Shown: piece after piece, positions 17,476 to 26,950 of the stretch
Position numbering within the stretch: position 1 is the stretch's first letter
How the letters are laid out: each line of letters opens with the position of its first letter
Assembly: GCF_000007345.1 (NCBI RefSeq)
Contig: NC_003552.1
Coordinates: 3,162,001-3,226,000, forward strand
Source of the DNA: Methanosarcina acetivorans C2A
Lineage (GTDB): Archaea > Halobacteriota > Methanosarcinia > Methanosarcinales > Methanosarcinaceae
DNA length: 64,000 nucleotides
Direction of reading: 5' to 3'
The notes under the pieces: model-generated
What the model was told of the DNA's origin: nothing
Databases searched by the model: none
Seen by the model: the letters and a program-made list of their open reading frames with translations, nothing else
Position numbers and translations under genes: made by a program

Positions 17476-19698
17476 TCACGACTCAGAATCTTCAGCCTTT
17501 CCTGCAATATTGGATGCTTCTACTTCACTGTCGCCTTCGGTTCTTTTGTTACCGTTTATCGGAATTGTGAAGGCAAAGGTACTTCCTTCTCCTATCCTGC
17601 TATTAAACCAGATATAGCCCCCATGCAGGTTAACAATCTGTTTTACCAAGGCAAGTCCAAGCCCTGTTCCCTGGACTTTTTTTGAGGAAAAGGAAGCTAT
17701 CTGGCTGAAAGGTTTAAAAAGCTTGCTCTGATCCTCAACTTTGATTCCGATTCCATAGTCCTTGACCGTTATTTCTACCGTATCCCCTTTCCTTTTTGCG
17801 TCTATTTCCACAAGTCCATTTTCCTTCGAAAATTTGATAGCATTATCCAGCAGGTTGTACATAATCTGAGCAAAACGAGCCTCATCAGCCCGGATCGTGT
17901 TAAGGCTTTCATCCACCTGGATTTGAACCTCAATCATTTTCCTATCTGCAATAGGAGATAGCAGATTTTTTATAGAATTGAGTTTACTGCTCAGCTCAAA
18001 CTCTTTATACTCAAGTTCAAGCTTTCCAGCTTCAACCTTAGAGAGGTCAAGAATATCGTTAATAAGGTTCAGAAGGTGTTTTCCACTCCTCGAAATGTTT
18101 CCGACAGCTTTGAGTTGTTTTTCGTTGAGATCTCCATAAATTTTTTCATATAATAGGTCAGAAAACCCTATTATTGAGTTAAGCGGAGTTCTCAACTCAT
18201 GGCTCATATTTGCCAGAAACTCGCTTTTGGTACGGTTTGCAACCTCAGCAACCTGTTTTTCCTGAAGCAGTTTTTCGGCTTCTTTCCTTTCAGTAACATC
18301 CCTGCAGGTTTGAAGCACGCCTATGATCTTTCCCTGATCATCTGTCACAGGAGTTGCCTGGAAAAACCAGACTTTTCCATCCTTTGCAGTAAATTCGCCT
18401 GATTTTTTCTCCTCACTTGTAAAAATATGCTCAAGATACATGAATTCAACTAAGGGTCCACTAATCCCTGGAGTGGCTTTCAGGCAGACCCCCATTGCCG
18501 ACTCCAGATCCATATTCATATATTCGAGAGCAGCTTTGTTTGCCCAGATGATTTTTAATTCGGGGCTCACAAAAACGACCAGTTCGTTAAGTGAGTCGAG
18601 CAGGACTTTTTTTTCACGGGCCTGAGCTTTTAACTCCTGTTCTGCAAGATAAATCTCATTTAACATCCCGTTTATTTCTCTTGACAAACGATAGAGTTCA
18701 TCATTGTCTTTGAGATCCAATCTTTTGGAAAGGTCTTTTTCGGACCTTACCTTTGTGACAAAATCGTCAATTTCAACTAATCTCGAAATAAATAATTTGT
18801 CAAGCGCAAATTTGACACCGACTCCTGTCATAAGCCCGGTCAGAATCAGGAACCAGTACATGTAATTAAGGGTTCTTTCACCATGCCGGTAAAGTTCCCT
18901 TGGGAAGTCTGCCCTGATGAGCAGAGCAAGATCGCCGTTTATATCCTTTAACCCGAAATAACCTGCAATTTGATCTTCATTCAGAGGTTCAACTATAATC
19001 CGGTCAGGATTTTCCGAAGCGTTTTTGATTTTTGTCTGAAAATCGGCAGGCATATTCTCGTCTGCCCTGTACATCAGCAGGGAAGAGCGGGTAACCCTTT
19101 TAAAAGAATCAAGTAGCTCATCGTCAAAATATCTCCCAAAAATTAGGGTGCCTTTAGAGGGACCTTCATATGTTGTTGTGAGGATAGGGTGGCAGGAAAT
19201 AAACATGGGGTCTTCTTCAAGCAAAACAAAACCGCTTATCGAGTCTTCATCTCCGGTTGTAAGAAGACTTCCGTCTTTTATCATTGCAAGCAGATCGTCA
19301 GAAACAGGCATTTCTTCTGCAGTATGAGTGTTCACAGACTTGATATAAACCACTTCCCCGGAATTGTTAACGAAAATCATGACATTGACGTTAATCCCGG
19401 CAAGCGTCTGATTCTGCAGGTCAACATTTATGTATTCTTGATTTTTGTCGTCAATAAACCGGTAGGTGTCATCCCAGCAAGCCCAGTCCTGGACAATATA
19501 GTCCAGGTATCCCTGTTCTGTGGCAACAGAGTTTTGCACTCGCTCTACATTCTCTAATGTATCAGCCTGTTCAAGCTCCAAAAAGTTGGACAGCTGCATG
19601 TTATGTGTAAATGTAAATGAGGCTGTAAGTACTGCAAAAATTAAGAGGGTGATAATAAGAACCTTTTTGCTAATATCTATTGCGTATACCCCCAACAA
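17476..19698 (-). CDS. membrane histidine kinase, CHASE4-HAMP-PAS-HisKA-HATPase (paralog)
   Basis: 740 residues, with the same domain order as the kinase at 13577: helices at about 11-30 and 280-297, CHASE4 between them (VQDWACWDDTYRFI), HAMP, PAS with a CRDVTERKEAE exit (about 370-475), HisKA with His500 in [16 protein letters not shown], and ATPase motifs NLLDNAIKFS, DYGIGIK and GTGLGLALV. It has all catalytic residues. The only plausible start is TTG at or near 19698, without a clear SD. The two kinases are colinear over their whole length, which indicates gene duplication, with more divergence in CHASE4 and PAS than in the kinase core. Confidence 0.92.
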   Translation of the reverse strand: MLGVYAIDISKKVLIITLLIFAVLTASFTFTHNMQLSNFLELEQADTLENVERVQNSVATEQGYLDYIVQDWACWDDTYRFIDDKNQEYINVDLQNQTLAGINVNVMIFVNNSGEVVYIKSVNTHTAEEMPVSDDLLAMIKDGSLLTTGDEDSISGFVLLEEDPMFISCHPILTTTYEGPSKGTLIFGRYFDDELLDSFKRVTRSSLLMYRADENMPADFQTKIKNASENPDRIIVEPLNEDQIAGYFGLKDINGDLALLIRADFPRELYRHGERTLNYMYWFLILTGLMTGVGVKFALDKLFISRLVEIDDFVTKVRSEKDLSKRLDLKDNDELYRLSREINGMLNEIYLAEQELKAQAREKKVLLDSLNELVVFVSPELKIIWANKAALEYMNMDLESAMGVCLKATPGISGPLVEFMYLEHIFTSEEKKSGEFTAKDGKVWFFQATPVTDDQGKIIGVLQTCRDVTERKEAEKLLQEKQVAEVANRTKSEFLANMSHELRTPLNSIIGFSDLLYEKIYGDLNEKQLKAVGNISRSGKHLLNLINDILDLSKVEAGKLELEYKEFELSSKLNSIKNLLSPIADRKMIEVQIQVDESLNTIRADEARFAQIMYNLLDNAIKFSKENGLVEIDAKRKGDTVEITVKDYGIGIKVEDQSKLFKPFSQIASFSSKKVQGTGLGLALVKQIVNLHGGYIWFNSRIGEGSTFAFTIPINGNKRTEGDSEVEASNIAGKAEDSES

Positions 19699-19753
19699 CT
19701 TAGAAGTAACGAGGAGCTTGAAGTTATTATATTATTTAATATTAAAAGAAGAT

Positions 19754-19765
19754 AAACTATATAAG
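19754..19765 (-). promoter_or_regulatory. TATA box for the second CHASE4 kinase
   Basis: The minus-strand sequence CTTATATAGTTT lies about 55 bases upstream of the TTG start. Confidence 0.4.
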
Positions 19766-19879
19766 AGTTCGGAGACACATTAAAAAATTTATAATACAAA
19801 AATCATTAACATATGCTATTGAAACTCAATCATTTCAGAGAAAAAGTGAGAATGAACTTAAATAAGCACTATCAAAAAC

Positions 19880-20776
19880 TTAGAATTCCATGTCTTGATG
19901 ATTTTTCGGCAAACAATCAGAATTTTTGACCAGTGCCTTTCTGGCATCGAAATATCCTTGTTCTGTAATTTCGGAGCTTCCTTTCAAAGTTATGGTCTTC
20001 ATACCAAAGGTGCGGGCAAACTCCTGAACATTTTGATGGAAATCCGGCTCATATGAAATTCCTGTTTCTATTTTTACAGCCAAGCAGTACCGTGAATTTT
20101 TCAGATATCTATTATTCAAGTCTTTACTTCCGGACCCCTTCTCAAAATTTTTCCAGCTCGAAGCCCACATAGGGGTAAGGTAAATCGTGCCTTTGCCTCT
20201 ACAGGCAAGCATAGCTCTGGCATAAGCCTCATTTCCTCCAAGCGCCGTACTGATACAATCTTCAACAATCTCTCCAGCTTTATCCTTCAGGAAAAAAAGT
20301 GGACATCCAAGATCTATGAAATCCTTTTCCAGCTCCCCAAGAACGTGTCCGCAGGTACCGTAGAAAATAAGGATCCCATCGGAAAATGCAGCCATTTCCC
20401 GGATATTTCGGAAAACTTCGGACTTCAGCAGCTCAAGGTCGGCATGCAGCCCAAGCCTGAGCAGGTTTACAACCACACTTACCTGCTGTCCTGCCTTTTC
20501 ATTCATTTTCTCACATACTTTTCCAAGGAAAGGAAAAGGGGCAAGGAACTTTGCTAGAGTTTCGAAATCAGGGTTGAACCCGGTTTTGAAAAACATCTGA
20601 ACTCTGTCCAGAGGAATTGTCCTCGGGATGCATTTTCCGGCCCTGAGTTTCCGAAGAAACCCCGAATTATTCCCGTTCTCCACGACGATTAGCTGCTTCA
20701 GTTCGCAGTCTTTCGAAAGCACATGTACAAGCTCGTCTTCGAGCATACCACAGGCGATAATACTTAACACAGGCAT
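19880..20776 (-). CDS. DUF1638 domain protein
   Basis: 298 residues, cytosolic. The pattern MPVLSIIACGMLEDEL at the start, SDGILIFYGTCGHVLGELEK in the middle and CPLFFLKDKAGEIVEDCI afterwards matches DUF1638, a family found in methanogens and some anaerobic bacteria. It often occurs near methyltransferase and corrinoid genes. Conserved cysteines (CG at 9, GTCG, CPLFF) hint at metal or cofactor handling. No methyltransferase is adjacent here. A 38-bp tandem repeat array lies just upstream of the start. Confidence 0.75.
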   Translation of the reverse strand: MPVLSIIACGMLEDELVHVLSKDCELKQLIVVENGNNSGFLRKLRAGKCIPRTIPLDRVQMFFKTGFNPDFETLAKFLAPFPFLGKVCEKMNEKAGQQVSVVVNLLRLGLHADLELLKSEVFRNIREMAAFSDGILIFYGTCGHVLGELEKDFIDLGCPLFFLKDKAGEIVEDCISTALGGNEAYARAMLACRGKGTIYLTPMWASSWKNFEKGSGSKDLNNRYLKNSRYCLAVKIETGISYEPDFHQNVQEFARTFGMKTITLKGSSEITEQGYFDARKALVKNSDCLPKNHQDMEF

Positions 20777-20845
20777 GTTTCACTTACAGTTGTATATCAG
20801 ATCTGCATTCTCAGCTTCAATAGCAATATTTAGTTTTTTTTGGAC

Positions 20846-20968
20846 CAGTTCAACTTTTTATTATTAGTTCAGGTTCTGCAGATCAGTTCAGCTTTTTATT
20901 TTTAGTTCAGGTTCTGTAGATCAGTTCAGCTTTTTATTTTTAGTTCAGGTTCTGTAGATCAGTTCAGG
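20846..20968. repeat. 38-bp tandem repeat, 3.2 copies
   Basis: Copies at 20846-20883, 20884-20921 and 20922-20959, with a partial fourth (CAGTTCAGG). Copies 2 and 3 are identical, and copy 1 differs at three bases. Each unit contains two half-related segments, CAGTTCAGCTTTTTATTTTT and AGTTCAGGTTCTGTAGAT. It lies 70-190 bases upstream of the DUF1638 start, in its promoter region. Confidence 0.9.
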
Positions 20969-21225
20969 CTAATCAGGCTAATCCGATATGATAGTTATGT
21001 AATCAAAATCAACAGCTAAAAAGAAGTAATAGAAGGGTTTGGAGTTTAAAAGGGACGAGGATAGCAAAACAAAAACGATTACCGACTTTCCTCACATCAC
21101 TCCATATACCTGCTCCTTTCAATAGTTATATTAATCGGCAAGTCAACGTTTATTGTCCGGTTTTTATTAGTCTTATTTGTTTACGGTTTCTTTTCTTGGA
21201 AGTTCCGGATCTGGAGTTTCCATAT
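20969..21225. other. intergenic, nothing recognised
   Basis: AT-rich spacer between the repeat array and the next gene. No open frame or structure worth naming. Confidence 0.4.
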
Positions 21226-21435
21226 TTATTTTTTTGATTTTTCAGGAATTTTCTTATCAGGAGTAACTCCGTAATACTTTGTCCTTGCAGCTCCCCAGAT
21301 ACAACCATTTTTCCCGAAGATCTTCAGCTCAAGGTTCTGAATAGACTTGCAGATACTATTGCCCTCTCTTGCACCCTTGCAGACTATGCAAAGCTTTTCG
21401 CAAAAAACAGGGGGCTTTCCCTTTTCATCAACCAT
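21226..21435 (-). CDS. small cysteine-rich protein
   Basis: 69 residues, soluble. It contains CEKLCIVCKGAREGNSIC and GCIWGAARTKYYGV, giving five cysteines in the first 30 residues and a sixth at about 45. The spacing suggests a small metal-binding or redox protein. It has no match to a family I can name. It stands apart from its neighbours on the same strand, about 150 bases downstream of the PPOX-type gene. Confidence 0.55.
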   Translation of the reverse strand: MVDEKGKPPVFCEKLCIVCKGAREGNSICKSIQNLELKIFGKNGCIWGAARTKYYGVTPDKKIPEKSKK

Positions 21436-21586
21436 ATCCTCACTCCTGATTCAGTGTATTTTTCTATAGGTATCCCGCAGGTGCGATTCGGTCTTTTCAT
21501 CAATACGTTTTCTTGACAGGATACCTGTATGAATACTTAACCTGTACGAATACTTAATTTGACCGGAAACACGGCGTATTTTCCGG

Positions 21587-21991
21587 TTAGAGAAGTTTCG
21601 TTCCTGCTGCAGGACCGGGGGCACACTGGAAAACGTCGCTTATCATGACCTCGATGAGGGTTTTTGCAGGAAGACCTGGTTTTGCAGCATTCACAATTGC
21701 TTTCATCTTATCGAATTTTTCGCCTGACCTGATAATTGTAGCTTTTCCTTTTATCTGGTAGCATCCGCCTGTTTCCGGCCCCCATACATAGATTGCAACT
21801 ATTGGGTTTTCTTCCAGGTTTGCAAGGGATTTGACCATGAAATTGTCTGCAATCCAGATAGTCTCGTCATCTACAAGCTGGCAGAAACCTATAGGCACTA
21901 CGTTAGGAACTCCCTCTTTTGAAGCCGTTGCAACAGGAAAGATCTTTACTTTCGAAAAAGCAGTCTTCATCTCTTCGCTTAACTTTACCAT
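21587..21991 (-). CDS. PPOX-fold FMN-binding protein
   Basis: 134 residues, cytosolic. The sequence is typical of the pyridoxamine 5'-phosphate oxidase-like split-barrel flavoproteins: FPVATASKEGVPNVVPIGFC, IWIADNFMVKSLANLEENP, YQIKGKATIIRSG. These usually bind FMN or F420 and reduce small molecules, and the substrate is unknown. A second, different PPOX-fold gene lies at 22875. Confidence 0.85.
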   Translation of the reverse strand: MVKLSEEMKTAFSKVKIFPVATASKEGVPNVVPIGFCQLVDDETIWIADNFMVKSLANLEENPIVAIYVWGPETGGCYQIKGKATIIRSGEKFDKMKAIVNAAKPGLPAKTLIEVMISDVFQCAPGPAAGTKLL

Positions 21992-22144
21992 AATATTTTC
22001 ACCATCAGGTTGATTTGCAGTATAAATTTATATATTTAAGCGTTAGAATTCTGTACCTGAAGAGGTATTTGTGTACTTTAATAACCTTTGCTGACTAACT
22101 ATGTCTCATTAAGTGCCATTTAAGTTTAAAAGAGGATAATATCG

Positions 22145-22765
22145 ATGCTTAAGGAGATTCGAGATCTTGGTGAGGAGATACTGGAAAAAATTGGGCGTGA
22201 GATTGGTTCCAGAAACGAAAAAGTTATTTACTGGAAAAAATGGCTGCAATGGTACGAGTTCGGTTCCGAGTTCACAGACGATCCTTATGCCTGGCTTTCT
22301 GTCGTTTTGGCCTTAAAATCCGTGGACTCCGGAAATTACGGTGTAGGTAGCATTCTTGTTGATGCAGACGGAAAAGTAATTTCCATGGGGCACAATCTTG
22401 TGTACTCTCCACATTTTAGGAGTGACCTGCATGGAGAAATGGTTGCCTTAAATCTGTTTGAAAACGAACACCCGAACATTACCACCCTTGAAGGGTATAC
22501 GCTTTACACCTCGCTTGAGTCCTGTCCCATGTGCCTGATAAGACTGATTTCTTCAGGAGTAAATGCTATTCTTCATGTTTCCTCCGACCCGAGAGCCGGA
22601 ATGGTCGGAATGATTGATTTTTTACCCTCTCTCTGGAGAGATCTTTCAACACGCCAAACCTTTGCAAAAGCTGCGTGCTCCGAAGAGCTTTCAAAAGCTG
22701 CAATGGAAATTATGCTGATTAATGCCGAAGAATTGCTGGAAGTCCTGAGAAAACGCAGTGCCTGA
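22145..22765 (+). CDS. cytidine/deoxycytidylate deaminase-family protein
   Basis: 206 residues. The zinc site is present: His96 and Glu98 in LHGEMVALN (HxE motif), and Cys127 and Cys130 in LESCPMCLIRL. The protein therefore belongs to the CMP/dCMP and guanine deaminase superfamily. A helical N-terminal extension of about 45 residues is longer than in typical small deaminases. The substrate (base, nucleoside or nucleotide) cannot be told from the motifs alone. It is divergent from the PPOX gene at 21587, sharing a 150-base promoter region. Confidence 0.85.
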   Translation: MLKEIRDLGEEILEKIGREIGSRNEKVIYWKKWLQWYEFGSEFTDDPYAWLSVVLALKSVDSGNYGVGSILVDADGKVISMGHNLVYSPHFRSDLHGEMVALNLFENEHPNITTLEGYTLYTSLESCPMCLIRLISSGVNAILHVSSDPRAGMVGMIDFLPSLWRDLSTRQTFAKAACSEELSKAAMEIMLINAEELLEVLRKRSA

Positions 22766-22874
22766 TAAACTGAGATCTTGCTTATTTATCTCGAAAATAT
22801 TCAAAAAAAGGCTTGAAAATGAAAAAAACAAAAAGTATCGTTTTTTAGCCTGATCAATAGCAGAAATCTATTGT

Positions 22875-23327
22875 TCAGAAATTTATGCTTGTCCTGTATC
22901 CGAACTCGACGCTGTAATCCAGATAATAGACAAGCTCAGGCTCTATTTTTATCAGGATGGTATCCGGATCAGGAGGCATATCTGCAGTAACAGGGAATTT
23001 GGCTGCTATGATCTCCCCGACTTCTCGCAGTTCTGTCTCATCAGTTACTATCGATGCCTTACCTTCGACCTGGAGTGCCTGCATATCAAACCAATCAGGA
23101 TCATCCTCATCAACCGTAAAGGCTACATAAGGGTTGTTAAGGATGTTCTGGACTTTCCGGGTGTTTTTATTGGTTGCCACGTATACGATTTCATCTTTGG
23201 AAACATACGCCATCGTATGAGCCATTGGCCTGCCCTGAGGGCTGAGGGTTGCGAGGTTCAGGTAATTGTGAGTTGCAAGGTATTCGCAAATCTTAGCTTT
23301 GAGCTCTTCTGTCATATTCCCCACCAT
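22875..23327 (-). CDS. PPOX-fold flavin-binding protein (general stress type)
   Basis: 150 residues. The split-barrel signature is clear: NYLNLATLSPQGRPMAHTMA, VYVATNKNTRKVQNILNNPY and a beta-rich tail with ELVYYLDYSVEFGYRT. It resembles pyridoxamine 5'-phosphate oxidase-like proteins of the general stress group and probably binds FMN or F420. Either ATG 23327 (MVGNM) or ATG 23315 (MTEEL) could be the start. Confidence 0.85.
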   Translation of the reverse strand: MVGNMTEELKAKICEYLATHNYLNLATLSPQGRPMAHTMAYVSKDEIVYVATNKNTRKVQNILNNPYVAFTVDEDDPDWFDMQALQVEGKASIVTDETELREVGEIIAAKFPVTADMPPDPDTILIKIEPELVYYLDYSVEFGYRTSINF

Positions 23328-23700
23328 AAATTGTAACTTTTAGTTGGATCCCATCAGAGATCTTTTACATCGAGCCTTTCCAGATACCATATTCCAGGAT
23401 ATTCTTCGATCAATGCTATGAAGGGAAAAAAATCTACTCATGACCCAACTGATATTTGCAGTCCTTTTCCCATACACTTTATAGGGACAAAATTTATAAA
23501 TTTTTCTTATAAATTACGGAACCTGCAAGTAAAAATACAGCGGGAATAGCAAAAAAAGAGCAAGTGGCTCAGAGAAAAGAAGCATTGACCTTTTCAGAAG
23601 AGAAAACAGGTCAGAATGAAAGAAGTCAAAGTAAAAAAGTCAAAGTAAAAAAGTCAAAGTAAAAAAGTCAAAATGAAAGAAGTCGAAATGAAAGAAGCAA
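23328..23700. repeat. intergenic with 14-bp tandem repeat
   Basis: AAGTCAAAGTAAAA occurs three times in tandem at 23623-23664, followed by two AAGTC(A/G)AAATGAAAG variants up to about 23697, directly after the stop of the PAS-GAF gene. The rest is AT-rich without a gene. Confidence 0.75.
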
Positions 23701-24693
23701 TCAGGACTTTCGCTTCTTCACACACTCTTTTAGCCTTTCTTCAAGCCGAATACGGGAAATAAAAACTCCAAACTGGGTTGCGATGGTTTCAATAACCGTA
23801 CGCACGCTATCCGAAAGCTCATATTCCATACTTGAGGCAAGATAAAAAGCGGCAATGACCTCGTTTTCGGACTTCACCGGAATTATTGCCGTAGCTCTCA
23901 GGTTTTCCTGCCTGAGGGCATCGTCTCTGGAGGTGAGAAGGAGGTCTATATGCTGCTTATAGACAGGCTGCCCTATCATAACCAGCTTGGTATTTGGGGA
24001 ATTTGCACCGTAGTAAGAGGCATTCTCAACAAAGGTAGGAGAAAAACCACGCTGGATGGCTAGAGTCATATCGCCGGTGTCTTCATCAACCAGGTAGATG
24101 CCTCCAGCATCGATTTCATCTATTTGAAGACACGAATCAAGCAATATATCAAGGGTCTCATCCAGGTGTTGCGAAGTGCTAAGAGAAATTCCAAGGTCTC
24201 GCTGGATATAAAGCAGCTTCTCTTTTCGCTTTCTTTCGGTAATATCAAGAATTATACCTTTAAGGTACTTTACGACTCCGTTCTCATCGGCTTCGATAAA
24301 GGTTCTTTCATCAACCCAGCGTACTTCCCCGGACTTTGTCAGTATCCTGTATTCCTGGGAGAAGTCAACATAGTCTTCCTCAATTCTTCTTGAGAGCTCT
24401 CTTTCGACCCTTTCAAGGTCATCAGGGTGCACTATGTTCCCATACAGAAGTTTCCCTGAAGTGAATTCTTCTACCGTATACCCGAACTGTTTTACGTTCT
24501 CAGAAACAAACTCTGCAGGCCAGTACTTCTCGGGCCGCCACAGGAAAACAGTGACAGGAACTTTATTTATTACTGAAATCAGCTCTTTCGCCATCTCAAG
24601 TGCACTGCATAAAGCCATCTCATTGAGATATTTGCAGGCTTTTTGTTTGCTGATACTTCCGTTTTTAGTCGAATTTGAGGTCGCTTTAGCCAT
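23701..24693 (-). CDS. PAS-GAF sensory protein without output domain
   Basis: 330 residues. A PAS domain (about 45-155) ends in the usual LKGIILDITERKRKE and includes YTVEEFTSGKLLYGNIVHPD and YRILTKSGEVRWVDER. A GAF domain follows (about 165-320), with LDILLDSCLQIDEIDAGGIY and SENEVIAAFYLASSMEYELS. There is no kinase, HTH or other effector, so it would work as a standalone sensor or adaptor, or it is a truncated kinase. No remnant of HisKA or HATPase is visible downstream before 23700. Confidence 0.88.
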   Translation of the reverse strand: MAKATSNSTKNGSISKQKACKYLNEMALCSALEMAKELISVINKVPVTVFLWRPEKYWPAEFVSENVKQFGYTVEEFTSGKLLYGNIVHPDDLERVERELSRRIEEDYVDFSQEYRILTKSGEVRWVDERTFIEADENGVVKYLKGIILDITERKRKEKLLYIQRDLGISLSTSQHLDETLDILLDSCLQIDEIDAGGIYLVDEDTGDMTLAIQRGFSPTFVENASYYGANSPNTKLVMIGQPVYKQHIDLLLTSRDDALRQENLRATAIIPVKSENEVIAAFYLASSMEYELSDSVRTVIETIATQFGVFISRIRLEERLKECVKKRKS

Positions 24694-24952
24694 CTTATTC
24701 TCCGTTCAGGAACCTTTTACAGGAAGCTATGAGAAAATTTCATGTATTTAATTTTTTTGCTACAATTACATAGAAAGACGCAATAAATTAAATAGATTGT
24801 GATTTGGGTTTCAGGCAGGATCATGATGAAGAGGCACATTGCTGTTTAAACGACTATAGGTCGGAACCCTGGAATTGTCAGAAAGAAAGAAAAAGCAGGG
24901 GAAAAATATATAAACTAAACTTCAATCAGGCTTTTTTCGGGAGAGGACGTGA

Positions 24953-25160
24953 TAAGAAAATAGTAATCAAGACTAAGAATAAGAAGAAAAAAATGAGAAT
25001 AAAGAAAAAGACTAAGAATAAGAAGAAAAAAAATGAGAATAAAGAAAAAGACTAAGAATAAGAAGAAAACGAGTGGGAATATGAAGAAAAGTAAGAATAA
25101 TAAGAAAAATAGTAAGAAAAAGAAAAGAAAGAGAAGAAGAATAAAAAATAGAGCAAATTT
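24953..25160. repeat. polypurine tract with 39/40-bp tandem repeat
   Basis: The + strand is almost pure purine for about 200 bases. A unit starting GACTAAGAATAAGAAG repeats at 24971-25009, 25010-25049 and from 25050, after which it decays. It lies just beyond the 3' end of the HEAT-repeat gene. The open frames across it encode only low-complexity Lys or Phe/Leu and are not genes. Confidence 0.85.
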
Positions 25161-25165
25161 TTCAG

Positions 25166-26380
25166 TCAAGCAAATTTCTTTATGAACTTTTTTATATCCT
25201 CGTCTTGCCAGCCGTCTATTAATTCCCGGACAGCAGCATCTCTTACAAATTCATCTTTTTCCTTAAGGGCTATCTCCTTAATAAGGGGAAGAGTGCCGGA
25301 GTCCGCATGCCAGATTTTTGCAAGTTCCTGAACTGCAGTAATCCGTACAAAATTATCGCTGTCATTAAGCAACCTATCCTTTACGAGGTGAAGTGTTTCC
25401 GGCTTTTTATGCCAGGTTTTTGCAAGCTCTTCCATGGCATTTTTCCGGACCGAATAATGTTCGTCAGAAACAGCTTTATCCATGATCAGTTCAAAGGTCC
25501 CGGGCTCTTCAGGCCATAAGGAAGCGAGCAGGCTGACTGCAATTCCCCTGACCATGTTGTCCTCATCGTGAATGCACCTGTCCCTGATAAAATCCAGAAT
25601 TTCAGGCTCATTCCGCCAGCCGTTTGCAAGTTCCTGGATCGCAACCCCCCTTATGGAATAATGGTCATCCTTAACTGCCCTTTCCTTAATAAAGGGAAGG
25701 ATATCTTCTCTGGAAGGCCATTTCTCTGCCAGTTCCTGCAAAGCTACACTCCTTACAGCATAGTGCTCGTCATCCAGGGCTTTATCCATGAGCAGCTGAA
25801 GGACGGCAGGTTCTGTACTCCAGTATTTTGCAACGTTCTGGACTGCAATAGCCCTGGCAAAACTGTCTTTTTCTTTTACAACCCTATCTGTAATAAAACT
25901 CAGACTGCAACAGCTTTTACCCCAGCACCTGGAAAGCTCCTGAAGAGCCACACTCCGGACGAATTTATCTCCCGCATTCTCGGCCCAGTCCCTCAATAGC
26001 TCAGGAATTTCAGGCAAATGCTTCCAGTTTTCTGCAAGCTCTTTTACAGCAGCTCTTCGGACCTCATAATTGCAGTCTTCGATAGCTCTTTCCCGGAGAA
26101 GAGGCAGAGTTTCCGGGTTTCCCTTCCAGAACCTTGCCAGCTCCTGAAGTGCAGCCTTTCGAACTGAATAATGGCTGTCCTCAACAGCCCGCTCTTTAAT
26201 GAATTCAAAAATATCTTCGTTTTCACTGTAATTTATTGCAAGGGTAAGAAGAGCTTCACGTCTAACCACATGATCCTTTTCTCTTACTGCCCGAGCTTTA
26301 AGTAACTCCAGAGACCTAAAAGAAATTGCCTCTTTATCGTCAGGATCTCCGGGGGGAAGAGATGTAACACTTTCAGGCAT
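25166..26380 (-). CDS. HEAT-like repeat protein
   Basis: 404 residues made almost wholly of about 12 repeats of 31 residues starting near residue 27. The consensus resembles D.(Y/F)VR..A..ELA..W...PE.L.(F/L)(I/L)..RA. The repeats alternate DEHYSVR and DxFVR forms. Such arrays form an alpha-solenoid used for protein binding. The conserved Trp and the PE dipeptide distinguish it from PBS-lyase-type HEAT repeats. The same style appears as the C-terminal part of STAND/NACHT proteins, but here it stands alone with no ATPase, signal peptide or membrane segment. Confidence 0.85.
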   Translation of the reverse strand: MPESVTSLPPGDPDDKEAISFRSLELLKARAVREKDHVVRREALLTLAINYSENEDIFEFIKERAVEDSHYSVRKAALQELARFWKGNPETLPLLRERAIEDCNYEVRRAAVKELAENWKHLPEIPELLRDWAENAGDKFVRSVALQELSRCWGKSCCSLSFITDRVVKEKDSFARAIAVQNVAKYWSTEPAVLQLLMDKALDDEHYAVRSVALQELAEKWPSREDILPFIKERAVKDDHYSIRGVAIQELANGWRNEPEILDFIRDRCIHDEDNMVRGIAVSLLASLWPEEPGTFELIMDKAVSDEHYSVRKNAMEELAKTWHKKPETLHLVKDRLLNDSDNFVRITAVQELAKIWHADSGTLPLIKEIALKEKDEFVRDAAVRELIDGWQDEDIKKFIKKFA

Positions 26381-26950
26381 TTCTTTCCACCTACTTCTTT
26401 TCTACCACCAATTCAATATCTACCGAAATATGATAAACCTGATTAATATATTCACATTTGTTATTTAAATTATACATAAAAAAATTATTGAATTAAAAGC
26501 CTCATATAAAAAAATTAAAATCAGCAATAAAGCATATTCGCCAATTTGCCCTGCGATTATTTTTGATTTAGGAGCAGTTGAAAATAAATCTTTTGGAATT
26601 TTCAACCCTGTATTAAAAAAGAAATTCGCAAAGATGAAGGGTTCAGGCTGTTTCAGTTTCCGCATATCTGGGATCACATTACCGGTTCGGCTTCCTTAAA
26701 AGCCTTACCTGACCTGGTCGAATTTCAATTTGACTTACTCAAAACTTTACTTGATATGGTTAAAGTTTGATTTCACTTACTCAAAACCTTACCTGACTTC
26801 TTTGGAGCTTGGCTTACTTTACGCTTGATTTGACTTTTCTAGGGCAGTGATAGATCAATTTAATATATCACCGGAAACATCATCATAAATATAATTTATA
26901 GAGAGAAACGGAGAGATTATTCTAAAAGACTTTACTGAAAGCAATTATAG
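26381..26950. other. gene-free interval with diffuse repeats
   Basis: No supported gene. A segment around 26735-26810 repeats CTTACTCAAAAC(T/C)TTAC(T/C)TGA twice with related fragments. The 70-residue open frame at 26465 on the minus strand has no ribosome site. Confidence 0.5.

Noticed and set aside
24804-25169. Lys-rich and Phe/Leu-rich frames on both strands
   Set aside because: They are translations of the polypurine tandem repeat.
26465-26677. 70-residue minus-strand frame with a hydrophobic end
   Set aside because: AT-rich intergenic sequence gives such frames by chance; no ribosome site.
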